Positions 49,801-59,837 are shown, counted from the first letter of the stretch. The stretch: DNA of 64,000 nt from Magnetovibrio sp. (GCA_002722175.1 PBKU01000030.1:1-64000); one strand, 5' to 3'. Translations and numbers: made by a program. The notes: a model not told the origin generated them from the letters alone.

Positions 49801-50790
49801 TCAATCGTTCTTGCTTCCCATATCCCTTACTTTTTCGGCTAAAAGGCAGAGAATTTCAAACATCATTGTAACACCAGTTAAGGCAGTTAGCCCAGTGTTA
49901 TCGAACGGAGGGGACACCTCAACCACATCGCCTCCTACCAAATTCAATCCTGCCAATCCGCGTAACATTATTTGTGCATCAAAGGTTGTTAATCCTCCTA
50001 TTTCAGGGGTCCCAGTACCGGGTGCATAGACGGGATCAAGCGCGTCAACATCAAAGCTAATATAGGTAGGTCCAACACCAACCACGCGCCTTGCTTCTTC
50101 GATTACCTTTTCGGGACCGAGTTCGTTGTATTCTTCTATATGAATGACCCGAATGCCTTGTGCGTTACCCCATTTTTGGTCGTCTACGCTATAAAGCCCC
50201 CCCCTAATTCCTATCTGAATTGTACGTTTAGGGTCTAGGTAACCCTCTTCAATTGCGCGACGAAATGGAGTACCATGGGTATATTTAAAATCGCCAAAAT
50301 ACCGATCCCAGGTATCAGTGTGCGCATCAAAATGCACCATTCCAAGCTTGAAGGACCCAGAATTCGTCAGTCCTTTCATAATAGGAAGTGTAATGAGATG
50401 ATCTCCTCCTGCAGTCAATGGCATTATATTTGCCGCATAAATCGCGTGAAAAAATTTTTCAATTAGATTAAGCGAATCCATCAGATCAACAGGATTTACT
50501 GGCGTGTCACCTAAATCAGCACAATTTGCATATTCGTAAGGCTTAGTAAAACTAACGTGATGCGCATTTCGCATCATCGTAGATTGATCTCTCATCTGGC
50601 GGGGTCCATGTCTTGCGCCTGCCCGATTTGTTGTTCCCCCATCCCATGGTACACCAATAAGACCTATATCAACTTCTCTAGATGCTCTCGCAAGGTCAAC
50701 ATTCGGCAACCGCATGAATGTAGGAATTCCTGCAAAACGGGGCAATACGTTCCCAGATACTGGCCTATAAAACTTGTCATTAGATGCCAT
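49801..50790 (-). CDS. Agmatinase-like ureohydrolase
   Basis: Binuclear Mn metalloenzyme that removes urea from agmatine or another guanidino compound such as guanidinobutyrate. From ATG 50790 (GGAG ribosome site) it has 329 residues with the metal-binding motifs GGDHLITLPI, HFDAHTDTWDRY and SFDVDALDPVYAPGTGTPEIGG, and THGTPFRRAIEEGYLDPKR. The frame extends 25 codons upstream without family support. The sequence pattern is SpeB/GbuA-like; the substrate cannot be chosen by eye, so no symbol is given. It is divergent from the amidase pseudogene at 50892, a partner often seen with it in nitrogen-scavenging loci. Confidence 0.9.
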   Translation of the reverse strand: MASNDKFYRPVSGNVLPRFAGIPTFMRLPNVDLARASREVDIGLIGVPWDGGTTNRAGARHGPRQMRDQSTMMRNAHHVSFTKPYEYANCADLGDTPVNPVDLMDSLNLIEKFFHAIYAANIMPLTAGGDHLITLPIMKGLTNSGSFKLGMVHFDAHTDTWDRYFGDFKYTHGTPFRRAIEEGYLDPKRTIQIGIRGGLYSVDDQKWGNAQGIRVIHIEEYNELGPEKVIEEARRVVGVGPTYISFDVDALDPVYAPGTGTPEIGGLTTFDAQIMLRGLAGLNLVGGDVVEVSPPFDNTGLTALTGVTMMFEILCLLAEKVRDMGSKND

Positions 50791-50891
50791 GCAGATTGCT
50801 CCTTCAATAGCCTGAAAAAATACTATAATATATAGTATCTTTCCTAAACACTTATAAAGTAACAAGATTTAAGGAAAGGCTCTACTAATAA

Positions 50892-52128
50892 TTGACAAAC
50901 AATATTAATAGCAATGCTGATCGGTTATGGCGCAGCCTCATGGAAATAGCAAAGGTTGGTCCAACCGAGAATGGCGGGAACTTTAGACTTGCACTCTCCG
51001 ACCTCGATAAATAAGCTCGTGACTTGTTTGTTGAATGTTGTGAGGACGCGGGTTGTTTAATTTCTGTTGATGCGATAGGGAATATCTTTGTACGTCGACC
51101 GGGAAAAACCATACTCTGCCTAGCGTTATGGCTGGATCACATCTCGATACACAGCCAACTTGCGAGCGGTTTGATGACGTGTTAGGAGTTTTATCGGTTC
51201 TTGAGATAATCCGAACACTAAATGATAGAAACATTGAAACAAGTATTCCGATAGATGCTGTTTGCTGGATCAATGAGGAAGGTTCTCGCTTTGCCCCTTC
51301 TATGATGGGCTCTGATGTTCATACTGGAGTACTTGACCTTGATTCTATAAAGGCGTCCACTGATATTGATGGAAATTTACTTGCGCAAGAGCTTAGGCGG
51401 ATTGGGTGCGCCAGTAAACAAGTACCCGGAGAGCAGAAAGCCCGTGCTTATTTTGAACTTCATATTGCGCAAGGACCAATATTAGAACAAACCAACGCAA
51501 CCATTAGTTTGGTTGCCAGCGCGCAAGGGCAACAGTGGCTTGAAATACACGTCACAGGGACAGAAAGCCATGCAGGCCGCCTATGCCTCGACGCCGAGAT
51601 GCTCTGGTCGGGGCTTCAAAAATTCTCCAAGAAGTAGATAGAGTCGGCCCCCACTTTGCACCAAATGCGTGCACAACAGTAGGTATAATCAAGGCGTATC
51701 CCAACAGCCGGAATATGATTCCTGGATATGTTTTTCTTACAGTTGATTTACGTCACCCCAAGAATGGAATTCTCTCCAAAATGATCTCAACCTTAAAAAC
51801 TTTCTGCTCTAGGCTCGCCGCTAGTGATAAACTAAAGATAAAAATAACTGGTTTAGTTAATTTCCCAGCAGTTTCATTTAATAGTTCACGTATTGCGACC
51901 ATCCGAGAAGGTGCCAAGCTTCTTAGCCTGCCGTATAAGAGCATCGTATCTGGCGCGGACCATGACGCTGTCTATATGGCCCGAGTCAGACCTTCTGGAA
52001 TAATCTTTATCCCATGCAAAGACGGTATTAGCTATAATGAAGTTGAAAGTGCTTCCTATGACGATTGTGCATCTGGATGTAATGTTTTACTTCACGCCAT
52101 TCTTCAACTGGCACAGCCGTCTCATTAA
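50892..52128 (+). pseudogene. Broken hydantoinase/carbamoylase (allantoate amidohydrolase-type) M20 amidase
   Basis: Hand translation in three frames recovers an almost full-length zinc amidase. Frame one from about 50892 (possible TTG start) gives ADRLWRSLMEIAKVGPTENG and reaches TAA at 51012, where the family has a glutamine-like residue; translation continues ARDLFVECCEDAG. The second frame begins after a run of A at 51104-51108 and gives LPSVMAGSHLDTQPTCERFD and WINEEGSRFAPSMMG. The third begins around 51575-51581 and gives PPMPRRRDALVGASKILQE, NSRNMIPGYVFLTVDLRHP and IVSGADHDAVYMARV to the stop at 52128. Both frame changes fit a net loss of one base (or four). Metal and catalytic motifs remain, so decay looks recent; assembly error is the main alternative. 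Confidence 0.9.
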
Positions 52129-52238
52129 AATTCAAAATTTTCTAGCATCTCGATCTCCTACAGGACTCTTATAATACTCAAGGATCTCCTCATAGGATCG
52201 AGAAAGAAAGGCAAGTTTTTCAACACCTCCAAATAATC

Positions 52239-53111
52239 CTATTCTCTATCTCTATGAATCTGACTTGTCACGTCTGCAACCAATCCCAGTGCAAAAATCA
52301 AAGGAATTAATATAAGGCCCCCAACTCCCAAAAGAATAGCATTTTCTGACCCGACCAAAACACCATAGAAGATAGGAAACGACGACACACTCGTAAGGAA
52401 AAGACACAAAATGACAAATATTTTAATTGGGTTGTAGTAGTTTATTAATTGCACTATTTGCTGAAAAGTTCGTATCGAATCCCTGAACAAGCCAACTTTT
52501 GTCGACCCCAGACGGTCATAGTAGTCAATTGGACTAAAAACAACAAACTTACCACGAAACATGTATACTAGTGTAATTGAAGTAGTAAAACTGAAGCGGT
52601 CTGAAAACCGATGAAAAAATAACATTGAGGTTTTGCGAGAAAATATTCGTAATCCGGAATTTATATCTTCTATAGATCGGCCCGCAGCAAATTCAACAAG
52701 GACCCTTAGGGCCCTTCGCAATCGAAATTTTAAACCAGAGCCTCGGTAAACTGAGCCAGTACGTGCTCCTACAACCATATCGTAGCCTGCGTTATAAATT
52801 TCCAATAAACGAGGAATTTCGTTTATCGGATAAGTTCCATCCGCGTCAGAGATAGCAATTGCGTCAAATTTCGCCGCCTTGATGCCAGTTTTCAGGGCCT
52901 TGCCATACCCGATGTTATGAGGATGGTGTATAACTCTTATACCTTTAAGTTCTTCTAGTATATCACCTGTGCCATCTGATGACCCGTCGTTGACTACTAT
53001 TATTTCAAATTTATCAATTGTTTCTGCCCCGGTTAACGCACCCTTCAGTGTTTCCACAGTTGCTTTTATTGCTGCGCCTTCGTTATAAGCTGGAATTACT
53101 ACAGATAACAT
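52239..53111 (-). CDS. Family 2 glycosyltransferase, dolichol-phosphate mannosyltransferase-like, membrane-anchored
   Basis: Transfers a sugar from a nucleotide donor to a lipid or polyprenyl phosphate acceptor. From ATG 53111 (GGCAGG ribosome site) the 290 residues show the GT-A core LSVVIPAYNEGAAIKATVE, IIVVNDGSSDGTGDIL, IGYGKALKTGI, the DXD-like ISDADGTYPINE and VGARTGSVYRGSGLK, INSGLRIFSRK. The C-terminus has two predicted transmembrane helices (about 228-248 and 256-276). A TTG five codons upstream is less likely. It is divergent from a radical SAM gene and starts a stretch of accessory genes; the sugar and acceptor are unknown. Confidence 0.9.
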   Translation of the reverse strand: MLSVVIPAYNEGAAIKATVETLKGALTGAETIDKFEIIVVNDGSSDGTGDILEELKGIRVIHHPHNIGYGKALKTGIKAAKFDAIAISDADGTYPINEIPRLLEIYNAGYDMVVGARTGSVYRGSGLKFRLRRALRVLVEFAAGRSIEDINSGLRIFSRKTSMLFFHRFSDRFSFTTSITLVYMFRGKFVVFSPIDYYDRLGSTKVGLFRDSIRTFQQIVQLINYYNPIKIFVILCLFLTSVSSFPIFYGVLVGSENAILLGVGGLILIPLIFALGLVADVTSQIHRDRE

Positions 53112-53299
53112 TTTAATACCTGCCAACTACAATCTCTTGCACAACTTTGTTACAATAATTAGCCTCTCAGCAAGGCGTTATCTTGAAATACGTTAATATA
53201 ATTGTGGTAATATTGATAGTTTTTTATTATGTGTATAGTTCTTTCTATAGTAAGCATTCATAGCGTCGATTTAGATATTAATTTGAAAAAATAAACTTA

Positions 53300-54844
53300 A
53301 TGGCCAGTATCCTGTTGATCAATCCTTCATACGAACCAAGTTATGGTGGTTCGAGGGCTTCAATTGTTAACCCAATAATGCCGACACTTGGGTTAGCAAC
53401 CATCGCCGCCGTTGCTATCGAGAGAGGTCACAAAGTCGAAATTCTTGACTTGTCCTGGCGTCCATACAACCCGGCAATGGTTTTTGAGAGGCTTAAAAAA
53501 ACAAAGCCAGATATTGTAGGTTTGACGGGAACAACTCCTCTCATGAACCAAGTTAGGGATATTTCTGTTATAGTCAAAGATGTTTCAAAAGATATATTGT
53601 TAATTGCCGGCGGAGCACACCCGTCTGCCCTGCCGGAAGAAACTTTGCGAGAATCCCTAATTGACATAATTTGTGTTGGGGAAGCTGACTATTCGTTCTC
53701 TGACCTATGCGATGGAGCACATCCATCTGCAGTAAACGGTATTTACTATCGGGATGGAGAAAACGTTTTATCTACAGACTTAAGGCTCCCTATAAATAAT
53801 CTTGATGATTTACCTTTACCCGCCTGGGAATTATATAACCCTGAAGACTACCGGAAAATCTCCCGGCTTCTATGCAAAGCCCCGCCCTTGACTATGGCAG
53901 AATTTTCTAGAGGTTGTGTGTTCACATGTGATTTTTGTGCAAGCAAGATAACCCTTGCAAAGGGATATAGAAAAAAATCCCCTAAGCGTTGCGCAGAAGA
54001 AGTCACAAAAATGAAGACGCTCGGCTTTAACGAGTTTATGCTTGCTGACGATATTTTTACTTCAAATCAAAATTGGGCTGTTGAGGTATGTGAAGAAATC
54101 TTAAAAAAAGACCTAAAAATGGCATGGAGTTGCACTAATGGCATCAGAGTGGAGAGTGCTGATGACAACCTGTTCAATGCCATGCACAAAGCTGGCTGTT
54201 ATCGCGTATCGTTTGGATTTGAATCAGGTAACGACAAGGTATTGGAAATGTTTGGAAAAGGGGGACGGGCAAACATTGAGCAAGGGAAAAGTGCGGTTAT
54301 AAAGGCCCGAAAAGCTGGATTGGATACTAGCGGCTTTTTTCTGTTAGGCTTGTCCCCTGACACCGAGGACACCATGAAAGATACCATTAATTACGCTCGC
54401 GCCTTACCACTAGATATGATAAAGTTTGGTATTACCATAGCATTCCCTGGAACTAAAATGTTTAACGATTATGTGCGTAATCATTTAATACGGTCCTATA
54501 ATTGGGACGACTATTTTATTTATACTGACGAACCGTTATTTGCGCACAAGAATCTTACATATAAAACAATAAAAAAATATACTGAGCTAGCATACCGTCG
54601 CGCTATCTTAACAAACCCTGGCTTTATTCTTAGGCGAATTATTCGCGGTATAAGAACTAATGAATTTTTTTGGGATGTATTTTATGGCATAAAATTTTTT
54701 TTCATGCCATCTGTCACTGAAAAGGTGGATAGCAACTATCATTCTGCGGATCGCTGGCCTCAACATGACTTTGAAACCTTTCCGCCAAAACCAGCAAAGT
54801 ACCAGACAGTGAGAAAGCAAAAAACTACTGTAAAAGCAGCATGA
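53300..54844 (+). CDS. B12-binding-domain radical SAM protein
   Basis: Cobalamin-dependent radical SAM enzyme of 514 residues, class B-type layout. Residues about 1-150 form the cobalamin-binding Rossmann-like domain (MASILLINPSYEP, PTLGLATIAAVAIERGH, PDIVGLTGTTPL, LIAGGAHPSALPEE), and about 200-420 the radical SAM domain with the cluster motif CVFTCDFC (CxxxCxxC) in EFSRGCVFTCDFCASK, then FMLADDIFTSN, WSCTNGIRVES, VSFGFESGNDKVLEMFGKG. The tail is basic. Members methylate unreactive carbons or form C-C bonds in lipids and natural products. No substrate can be named; the neighbouring glycosyltransferase suggests a glycolipid. Confidence 0.92.
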   Translation: MASILLINPSYEPSYGGSRASIVNPIMPTLGLATIAAVAIERGHKVEILDLSWRPYNPAMVFERLKKTKPDIVGLTGTTPLMNQVRDISVIVKDVSKDILLIAGGAHPSALPEETLRESLIDIICVGEADYSFSDLCDGAHPSAVNGIYYRDGENVLSTDLRLPINNLDDLPLPAWELYNPEDYRKISRLLCKAPPLTMAEFSRGCVFTCDFCASKITLAKGYRKKSPKRCAEEVTKMKTLGFNEFMLADDIFTSNQNWAVEVCEEILKKDLKMAWSCTNGIRVESADDNLFNAMHKAGCYRVSFGFESGNDKVLEMFGKGGRANIEQGKSAVIKARKAGLDTSGFFLLGLSPDTEDTMKDTINYARALPLDMIKFGITIAFPGTKMFNDYVRNHLIRSYNWDDYFIYTDEPLFAHKNLTYKTIKKYTELAYRRAILTNPGFILRRIIRGIRTNEFFWDVFYGIKFFFMPSVTEKVDSNYHSADRWPQHDFETFPPKPAKYQTVRKQKTTVKAA

Positions 54845-54926
54845 TATGAATTGTATTCAGCAATCACCTGACCAAGATAGACTTATCATTTTTTAGCAGT
54901 CCGAACATTAATCTTTTGTTGAAATA

Positions 54927-56498
54927 CTAACCTGTCTGTCTTGCAATGTGTTCTGCTATACGGTTTGCATTCGCCATAATCGTGAATGTCAAATGTTTTG
55001 CGGGCAGAGTATTTAAGATCGACCCATCAACAACAAACAAATTGTGGTGACCATAAACTTCCCCTTTTGTCGATACCTCTTTTCCCATTGGCAAACTGCC
55101 CGCGTAGTGGGCATCCGCACCGGGGGACAACAACGATAATGAACCTGGGAGTAGATAACTTCCCAGTTTTCTCATATGCTTTGTAATTTTTTTAATTTGC
55201 CGATGGGCTAGCAATTCAAAGTCTTCCGCAAAATTACCTTCTATTTTTAAAATCGTTTTACCGTTTTTAGTTTTTTCCAGATGAAGTTCGTTTTTACTAA
55301 AACACCCCGGAAAATATATCAGACCTAACTGCAACGCCGACTGCAAAGCACCTAAAATCGCCAACCCACCGGGAACGCTGAAGGGCATATATGCAGCTAA
55401 GTCAGGCAAAGGAACATGAACGGCATCGGAAAGTATTCCGACAAACCCTTCATCAGATTCTTTCTTTTTCCCAACTATTTTTAACTGTGGCATCGAATAA
55501 TGATCTTCTGGAACCTGGTAACCTATTCGGCCGCGTAAAAAAAACGCGCATTGAAAAGTTGGATTTGTCAATATCGGTAATCGCTGAAAAAATCGACTTT
55601 GAAGCTTTAAAATTAACTTTGTTGATGTAACTGCACCAGCAGCCAAAATTAATATGGAGCTTTCAACCAATTTACATTCAGCTTTGGAATTTCTACAATG
55701 AATCTCCCATCCTGTGCCCTTTGGAACGAGCATTTCAACGCAATGATCTTCTACAAGCCTAAAATTACTAAAAGCTTTGAGGCACTCTAATTCATCACTA
55801 CTATTATATGCGGCTCCGTTTTTACACCCAAAAAAACAAGAGCCCCCCAAAGAGCAACCACTGCGTTTTCCCATTTTTTGGCTAAGAACAGCCTTATGGG
55901 TGCATCCTATTCTAATCTCTTCTTTCGATTCCTTTAGATGACGATCCAACAATATTTTCATGTTAGCAGAAAGAGGAAGATTAGTCTGAAGGTCAATAGT
56001 CGAATCAGGCAATAAAAAGTCACTGTCAAAAACGCCACTGAACCCAATTCGCTCTGCTACAGATTTGTACGAAGGACCTAGATCTGAAAGATTAATCTCC
56101 CAATCGACAAGATCATAATCATCAAATTGATCAACAACACAACCCCAGAAGTTAGACAAACCACCTCGACCGTGAACACCTATCAGGGAAAAATTACTAG
56201 AAGACACATTATTTCTCCGCTTATACGATTCCACTTGTTTGACATTACCTGTTGATCGAATCTTTGGTGATACCCCAAATGCTAAATCAAGACATGAAAG
56301 GTCATTGCCTAATATTTCTCTTCCTGAACGGTTTTTCTGCTGACGGTGTTGAAACAGTTTCAAACAAGGGTGATCGCGTAAAACTAGCGGCTCAGAACCT
56401 GCTTCGAGCATAAGAACATCATGTCCAGCCTCTACTAATGGCCACGCTGCACTTACTCCTGCAGGTCCACTCCCCACGATTACAATTTTTTTTACCAT
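54927..56498 (-). CDS. GMC-type FAD-dependent oxidoreductase
   Basis: Flavoprotein alcohol/sugar oxidoreductase of 523 residues. N-terminal FAD motif IVIVGSGPAGVSAAWPLVEAG; substrate region GVHGRGGLSNFWGCVVDQFD; C-terminal GMC signature ADAHYAGSLPMGKEV with the catalytic His, followed by GHHNLFVVDGSILNTLPAKH and TFTIMANANRIAEHI. A cysteine cluster GCSLGGSCFFGCKNGAAY in the middle resembles the Cys-rich segment of some GMC dehydrogenases. It has no signal peptide and no membrane anchor. It is the last gene of a tight operon; its ATG overlaps the stop of the epimerase gene by one base. Confidence 0.88.
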   Translation of the reverse strand: MVKKIVIVGSGPAGVSAAWPLVEAGHDVLMLEAGSEPLVLRDHPCLKLFQHRQQKNRSGREILGNDLSCLDLAFGVSPKIRSTGNVKQVESYKRRNNVSSSNFSLIGVHGRGGLSNFWGCVVDQFDDYDLVDWEINLSDLGPSYKSVAERIGFSGVFDSDFLLPDSTIDLQTNLPLSANMKILLDRHLKESKEEIRIGCTHKAVLSQKMGKRSGCSLGGSCFFGCKNGAAYNSSDELECLKAFSNFRLVEDHCVEMLVPKGTGWEIHCRNSKAECKLVESSILILAAGAVTSTKLILKLQSRFFQRLPILTNPTFQCAFFLRGRIGYQVPEDHYSMPQLKIVGKKKESDEGFVGILSDAVHVPLPDLAAYMPFSVPGGLAILGALQSALQLGLIYFPGCFSKNELHLEKTKNGKTILKIEGNFAEDFELLAHRQIKKITKHMRKLGSYLLPGSLSLLSPGADAHYAGSLPMGKEVSTKGEVYGHHNLFVVDGSILNTLPAKHLTFTIMANANRIAEHIARQTG

Positions 56499-57790
56499 TA
56501 TCGTCGCTGAGCTAAATAACGCATTATCATAACAACCCCCTCTATGAGGCTTACGAAAACAACCTTCAATAATAACATAGCAGATAAACGTTTCTCCAAT
56601 AATACATAAGATTTTTCTGGTGGGGCATAGGCATCATGAATTAATGCAGCAACCTGGATACGGCCAGCTAAACCACTAAATGACCGCTCGATCGACTTCC
56701 CCGATTCAATGAAACGAATCAAGCTTGGATACTTTAAAAAAATAAATGGAAGATATGCAGCTACGTTGTCAAAGTTTTTTTCAATTGCTTCTGCATATGC
56801 TCTTAGACTTGAAAGGTTTACGAATCCTTTTCCAACATAATACAGCAATGCAGCACCTTCTAATAAAATCGCCCTTTTGTGACTCTTGCTAGATAGCGCC
56901 AACCCTTTTTCAAACTTGTTTACTCTCAACCTAATTTCGTTTAGTCCCTCGCTAGTTTCAAAAACAGGTGCTCCTTTTAGCCCCATGATTCTTTCTTTAT
57001 CTATCTGGGGAAAAAAAGGAAGTTTGTTTGTAATTTTAACGCCAACCAATGCTAGTGAAAGGGGTACTGGAACTAGAATTATTGATCTACCATGATGTAT
57101 CCTTGCTAACTTAGTCAAAAAATCTCCAAACAAGACCGGGTTTTCGCTAGCTAAACCAAAAATTTTCTGACGTGAATTTTTTAGAATCGCTACTTTGATT
57201 AATCCAATCGCCACCTCATCTATCCTTATTGGTTGTACCTTTTTCTTTATTCCAATCATCGGAAGAATGAAATTTTTTGATACCAAATTATTTAGAGTAT
57301 TCCATTGACCTGACTCTTTTCCTCCGTAAACTAAGCCGATCCGAGCAACTACCTCGTTACGGCCTTTTAAAAGTTTTTCCGTTTGATACTTAACACGCCC
57401 GTACTGATTTAGAGCATCCTCTTGAGCTGAAATGCTTGAACAGAAAATAAAGCGCTTTACCCCATTTTTCCGTGCTGCTTCAACTAACAGTTTTGACCCG
57501 ATATAGTTCTCATCAAATCTATCAGAGCGATCTATATCCCACTGATGCGCTAAGTGAATCACCACGTCAACAGCGGAACAGTTTTCTGAGCCAAGAAACA
57601 CCTTATCCGGAATCTGTGATCCGAGCGACCAAGGAAAGAAACGAACCGAACTTTTTTCTAAGTTTTGTGGAATAGAACGCCCAATAACCGTTAACTTTGC
57701 TCCGCGCGAGACCAGCTTCTCTAGAAGAGCCGACCCAATATAACCTGACGCCCCAGTAATCAGAAAATGATAAGTTGTCAAATCTTTCAA
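56498..57790 (-). CDS. NAD-dependent epimerase/dehydratase with unrecognised C-terminal extension
   Basis: Extended short-chain dehydrogenase of 430 residues. The N-terminal Rossmann motif is LITGASGYIGSALLEKLVSRG; the catalytic Tyr-Lys pair is in NQYGRVKYQTEKLL (about 133-146) after FCSSISAQEDA; the domain ends near residue 300. The remaining about 120 residues (LLEGAALLYYVGKGFVNLSS, IQVAALIHDAYAPPEKSYVLL) are mostly helical with a hydrophobic stretch near the end (LLKVVFVSLIEGVVMIMRYL) and are not part of the usual epimerase fold. Start is TTG 57790 with a GAGG ribosome site. It lies fifteen bases after asnB and overlaps the GMC gene by one base. Confidence 0.85.
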   Translation of the reverse strand: MKDLTTYHFLITGASGYIGSALLEKLVSRGAKLTVIGRSIPQNLEKSSVRFFPWSLGSQIPDKVFLGSENCSAVDVVIHLAHQWDIDRSDRFDENYIGSKLLVEAARKNGVKRFIFCSSISAQEDALNQYGRVKYQTEKLLKGRNEVVARIGLVYGGKESGQWNTLNNLVSKNFILPMIGIKKKVQPIRIDEVAIGLIKVAILKNSRQKIFGLASENPVLFGDFLTKLARIHHGRSIILVPVPLSLALVGVKITNKLPFFPQIDKERIMGLKGAPVFETSEGLNEIRLRVNKFEKGLALSSKSHKRAILLEGAALLYYVGKGFVNLSSLRAYAEAIEKNFDNVAAYLPFIFLKYPSLIRFIESGKSIERSFSGLAGRIQVAALIHDAYAPPEKSYVLLEKRLSAMLLLKVVFVSLIEGVVMIMRYLAQRR

Positions 57791-57805
57791 AAGAAGCCTC
57801 AGCTC

Positions 57806-59713
57806 TTAGGTTTTTAACTCACGATGATATCTTTCTAACCAAAGCCCCAGGCTAATCAAACTAAATAATTTAAAGCTGTTATCACTAATTCTCGATTCGT
57901 GATTCTCCCAGATTTTCTGAATTTCCTTTATATTAAACCATTCACTCAGGTATTGGTTATGCAGTGTATCCCAAGCAAGCTCTTTAAACGGACCTCTAAG
58001 CCAATTACTCACCGGTGCGTTAAACCCTTTTTTCTTGCAGTTAAGAAACCCTGCTGGAAACCTGGCTTCCAGTGCTTTTTTTAATATATACTTGCTTCTC
58101 AATCCTTTTAGCTTCCACGCAACTGGAAGGCTTGCTGCAAATTCAACCAATCTATGATCTAAAAATGGAGTACGTACTTCTAGCGAATGCGCCATGGAAG
58201 AACGATCGACTTTCACTAAAATATCGTCTACTAGCCATGTATTTAAATCAACGTACATTGCCTGATCCAAATAATGGCACCCTGAAACCTGACTCGCAAA
58301 CCCTGAAAACTGATCGAACGCATTTACCTCTAAAACAGAGGGCGACACGTCATCTAGTAGAATATTTTCCATCTCATCCCTTGAAAAAATCTGCCGCCAA
58401 GAATAATGAGCGTTCATCGGATCCAGCCTAATACCTGAGGCAAACTTTTTAATCTTATATCCAAAAGATATTTTCCTATCGCTAACCGGTATACAAGAGG
58501 CTACAAGTTGAAAAAACGGATTAGTGATTGATGGAGAAAGGAAACTTAATACATGATGAATCTTATCGGCTTTATATGTTTCATATCCAGCAAATAACTC
58601 ATCACCTGCATCCCCCGACAAACATGTCTTAACATATCTACGCGCAAATTCTGCCAAAAAATATGCCGGGATAATTGAGTTGTCGGCAAATGGTTCATCA
58701 GCCGCCCAAACAATTCTTGGAAGCTCGTTAGTTAAGTTAACTTCAACTATTTTTGCTCTATGAAATACCCCCATATATTCGGCCGCGGTGCGCGCTTCGG
58801 GCAGCTCGCTGTATGACCGCTCTCTAAAGCCAATCGAAAATGTCTTGGTTTGTGATTGGCCAAGATATTGCGTCATACTTGATACAACTGCTGAAGAATC
58901 TACCCCCCCGCTCAAAAAAGCACCAAACGGTACATCGCATCGCGTACGCATCTGGACTGAGTTATCAAATAATTCTACAAACTCTTTTTTTGCCATTGAA
59001 AAACTCTGATCCTCGCGTTTTTGAACAAAATAGTTTCTTAAATTCCAGTATTTGTGAAAACGTATTGAACCATTAGGAGAAAGAACTATAAATTGAGCGG
59101 GCGCTAGCTTTGCAACTCCCTTTATTATGCACATATTCCCTAAAATATAGTTCAGTGACAAATACTGGGAAAATGCACCAGGATTGATTTCTCGCGGAAA
59201 TTCTGGGTGGACCATTAAAGCTTTTAATTCTGAAGCAAACACTATCCCACCTTTTTTTGGAAAAAAATAAAATAGTGGTTTTTCACCCATACGATCACGA
59301 GCCAAGATTAACTTTTGTTTTCTCTCATCCCATATAGCAATTACAAACATGCCATTTAATTTACTAAATATATCAGTTCCCCAAAAATCATAGCCCTTCA
59401 AAATTACTTCCGCATCACCACAGCTAGTAAATTGCATGCCCGAAGCTTCCAGTTCATTTCTAAGTTCGATAAAATTATAGATTTCTCCATTAAAACAAAC
59501 AATTGACTTAGTTTCCTTGGATTCTATCGGTTGATTGCTGGCATCATTTAAATCGACAATAGATAATCGTCGATGGCCAAGTGTAACCCTTTCACGGGAT
59601 ATAATCCCATATGCATCAGGACCACGGTGCACTAGCCTCTGTGTCATTAACTTAACTATTTCGGTACGCTCTTTTTTTGATGTACCTCTAAGAACTCCTG
59701 CAATTCCACACAT
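57806..59713 (-). CDS. asnB: Asparagine synthase (glutamine-hydrolysing) family amidotransferase
   Basis: Two-domain amidotransferase of 635 residues. The N-terminal Ntn glutaminase begins with the catalytic Cys in MCGIAGVLRG and contains RLVHRGPDAYG, GHRRLSIVDLNDASNQPIE and CFNGEIYNFIELRNELEASG; the ATP-pyrophosphatase synthetase half has FGAFLSGGVDSSAVVSSMTQ, TCLSGDAGDELFAGYETYK and HSLEVRTPFLDHRLVEFAAS. This form often makes asparagine but homologues in glycan and natural-product loci amidate other carboxylates. Being the first gene of the epimerase-GMC operon points to the latter. Divergent from a methyltransferase gene (124 bases). Confidence 0.92.
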   Translation of the reverse strand: MCGIAGVLRGTSKKERTEIVKLMTQRLVHRGPDAYGIISRERVTLGHRRLSIVDLNDASNQPIESKETKSIVCFNGEIYNFIELRNELEASGMQFTSCGDAEVILKGYDFWGTDIFSKLNGMFVIAIWDERKQKLILARDRMGEKPLFYFFPKKGGIVFASELKALMVHPEFPREINPGAFSQYLSLNYILGNMCIIKGVAKLAPAQFIVLSPNGSIRFHKYWNLRNYFVQKREDQSFSMAKKEFVELFDNSVQMRTRCDVPFGAFLSGGVDSSAVVSSMTQYLGQSQTKTFSIGFRERSYSELPEARTAAEYMGVFHRAKIVEVNLTNELPRIVWAADEPFADNSIIPAYFLAEFARRYVKTCLSGDAGDELFAGYETYKADKIHHVLSFLSPSITNPFFQLVASCIPVSDRKISFGYKIKKFASGIRLDPMNAHYSWRQIFSRDEMENILLDDVSPSVLEVNAFDQFSGFASQVSGCHYLDQAMYVDLNTWLVDDILVKVDRSSMAHSLEVRTPFLDHRLVEFAASLPVAWKLKGLRSKYILKKALEARFPAGFLNCKKKGFNAPVSNWLRGPFKELAWDTLHNQYLSEWFNIKEIQKIWENHESRISDNSFKLFSLISLGLWLERYHRELKT

Positions 59714-59837
59714 TTTTTATCCTATAATGATTTGACCAGGATTCTACACTGCGCTAATAATTTTGTCCCCTTTTAACATTCCTTCCGGCCGAAAATAATT
59801 TCATCTGAATTCTTCGTTTAAAAAACTGTTTTCATAT

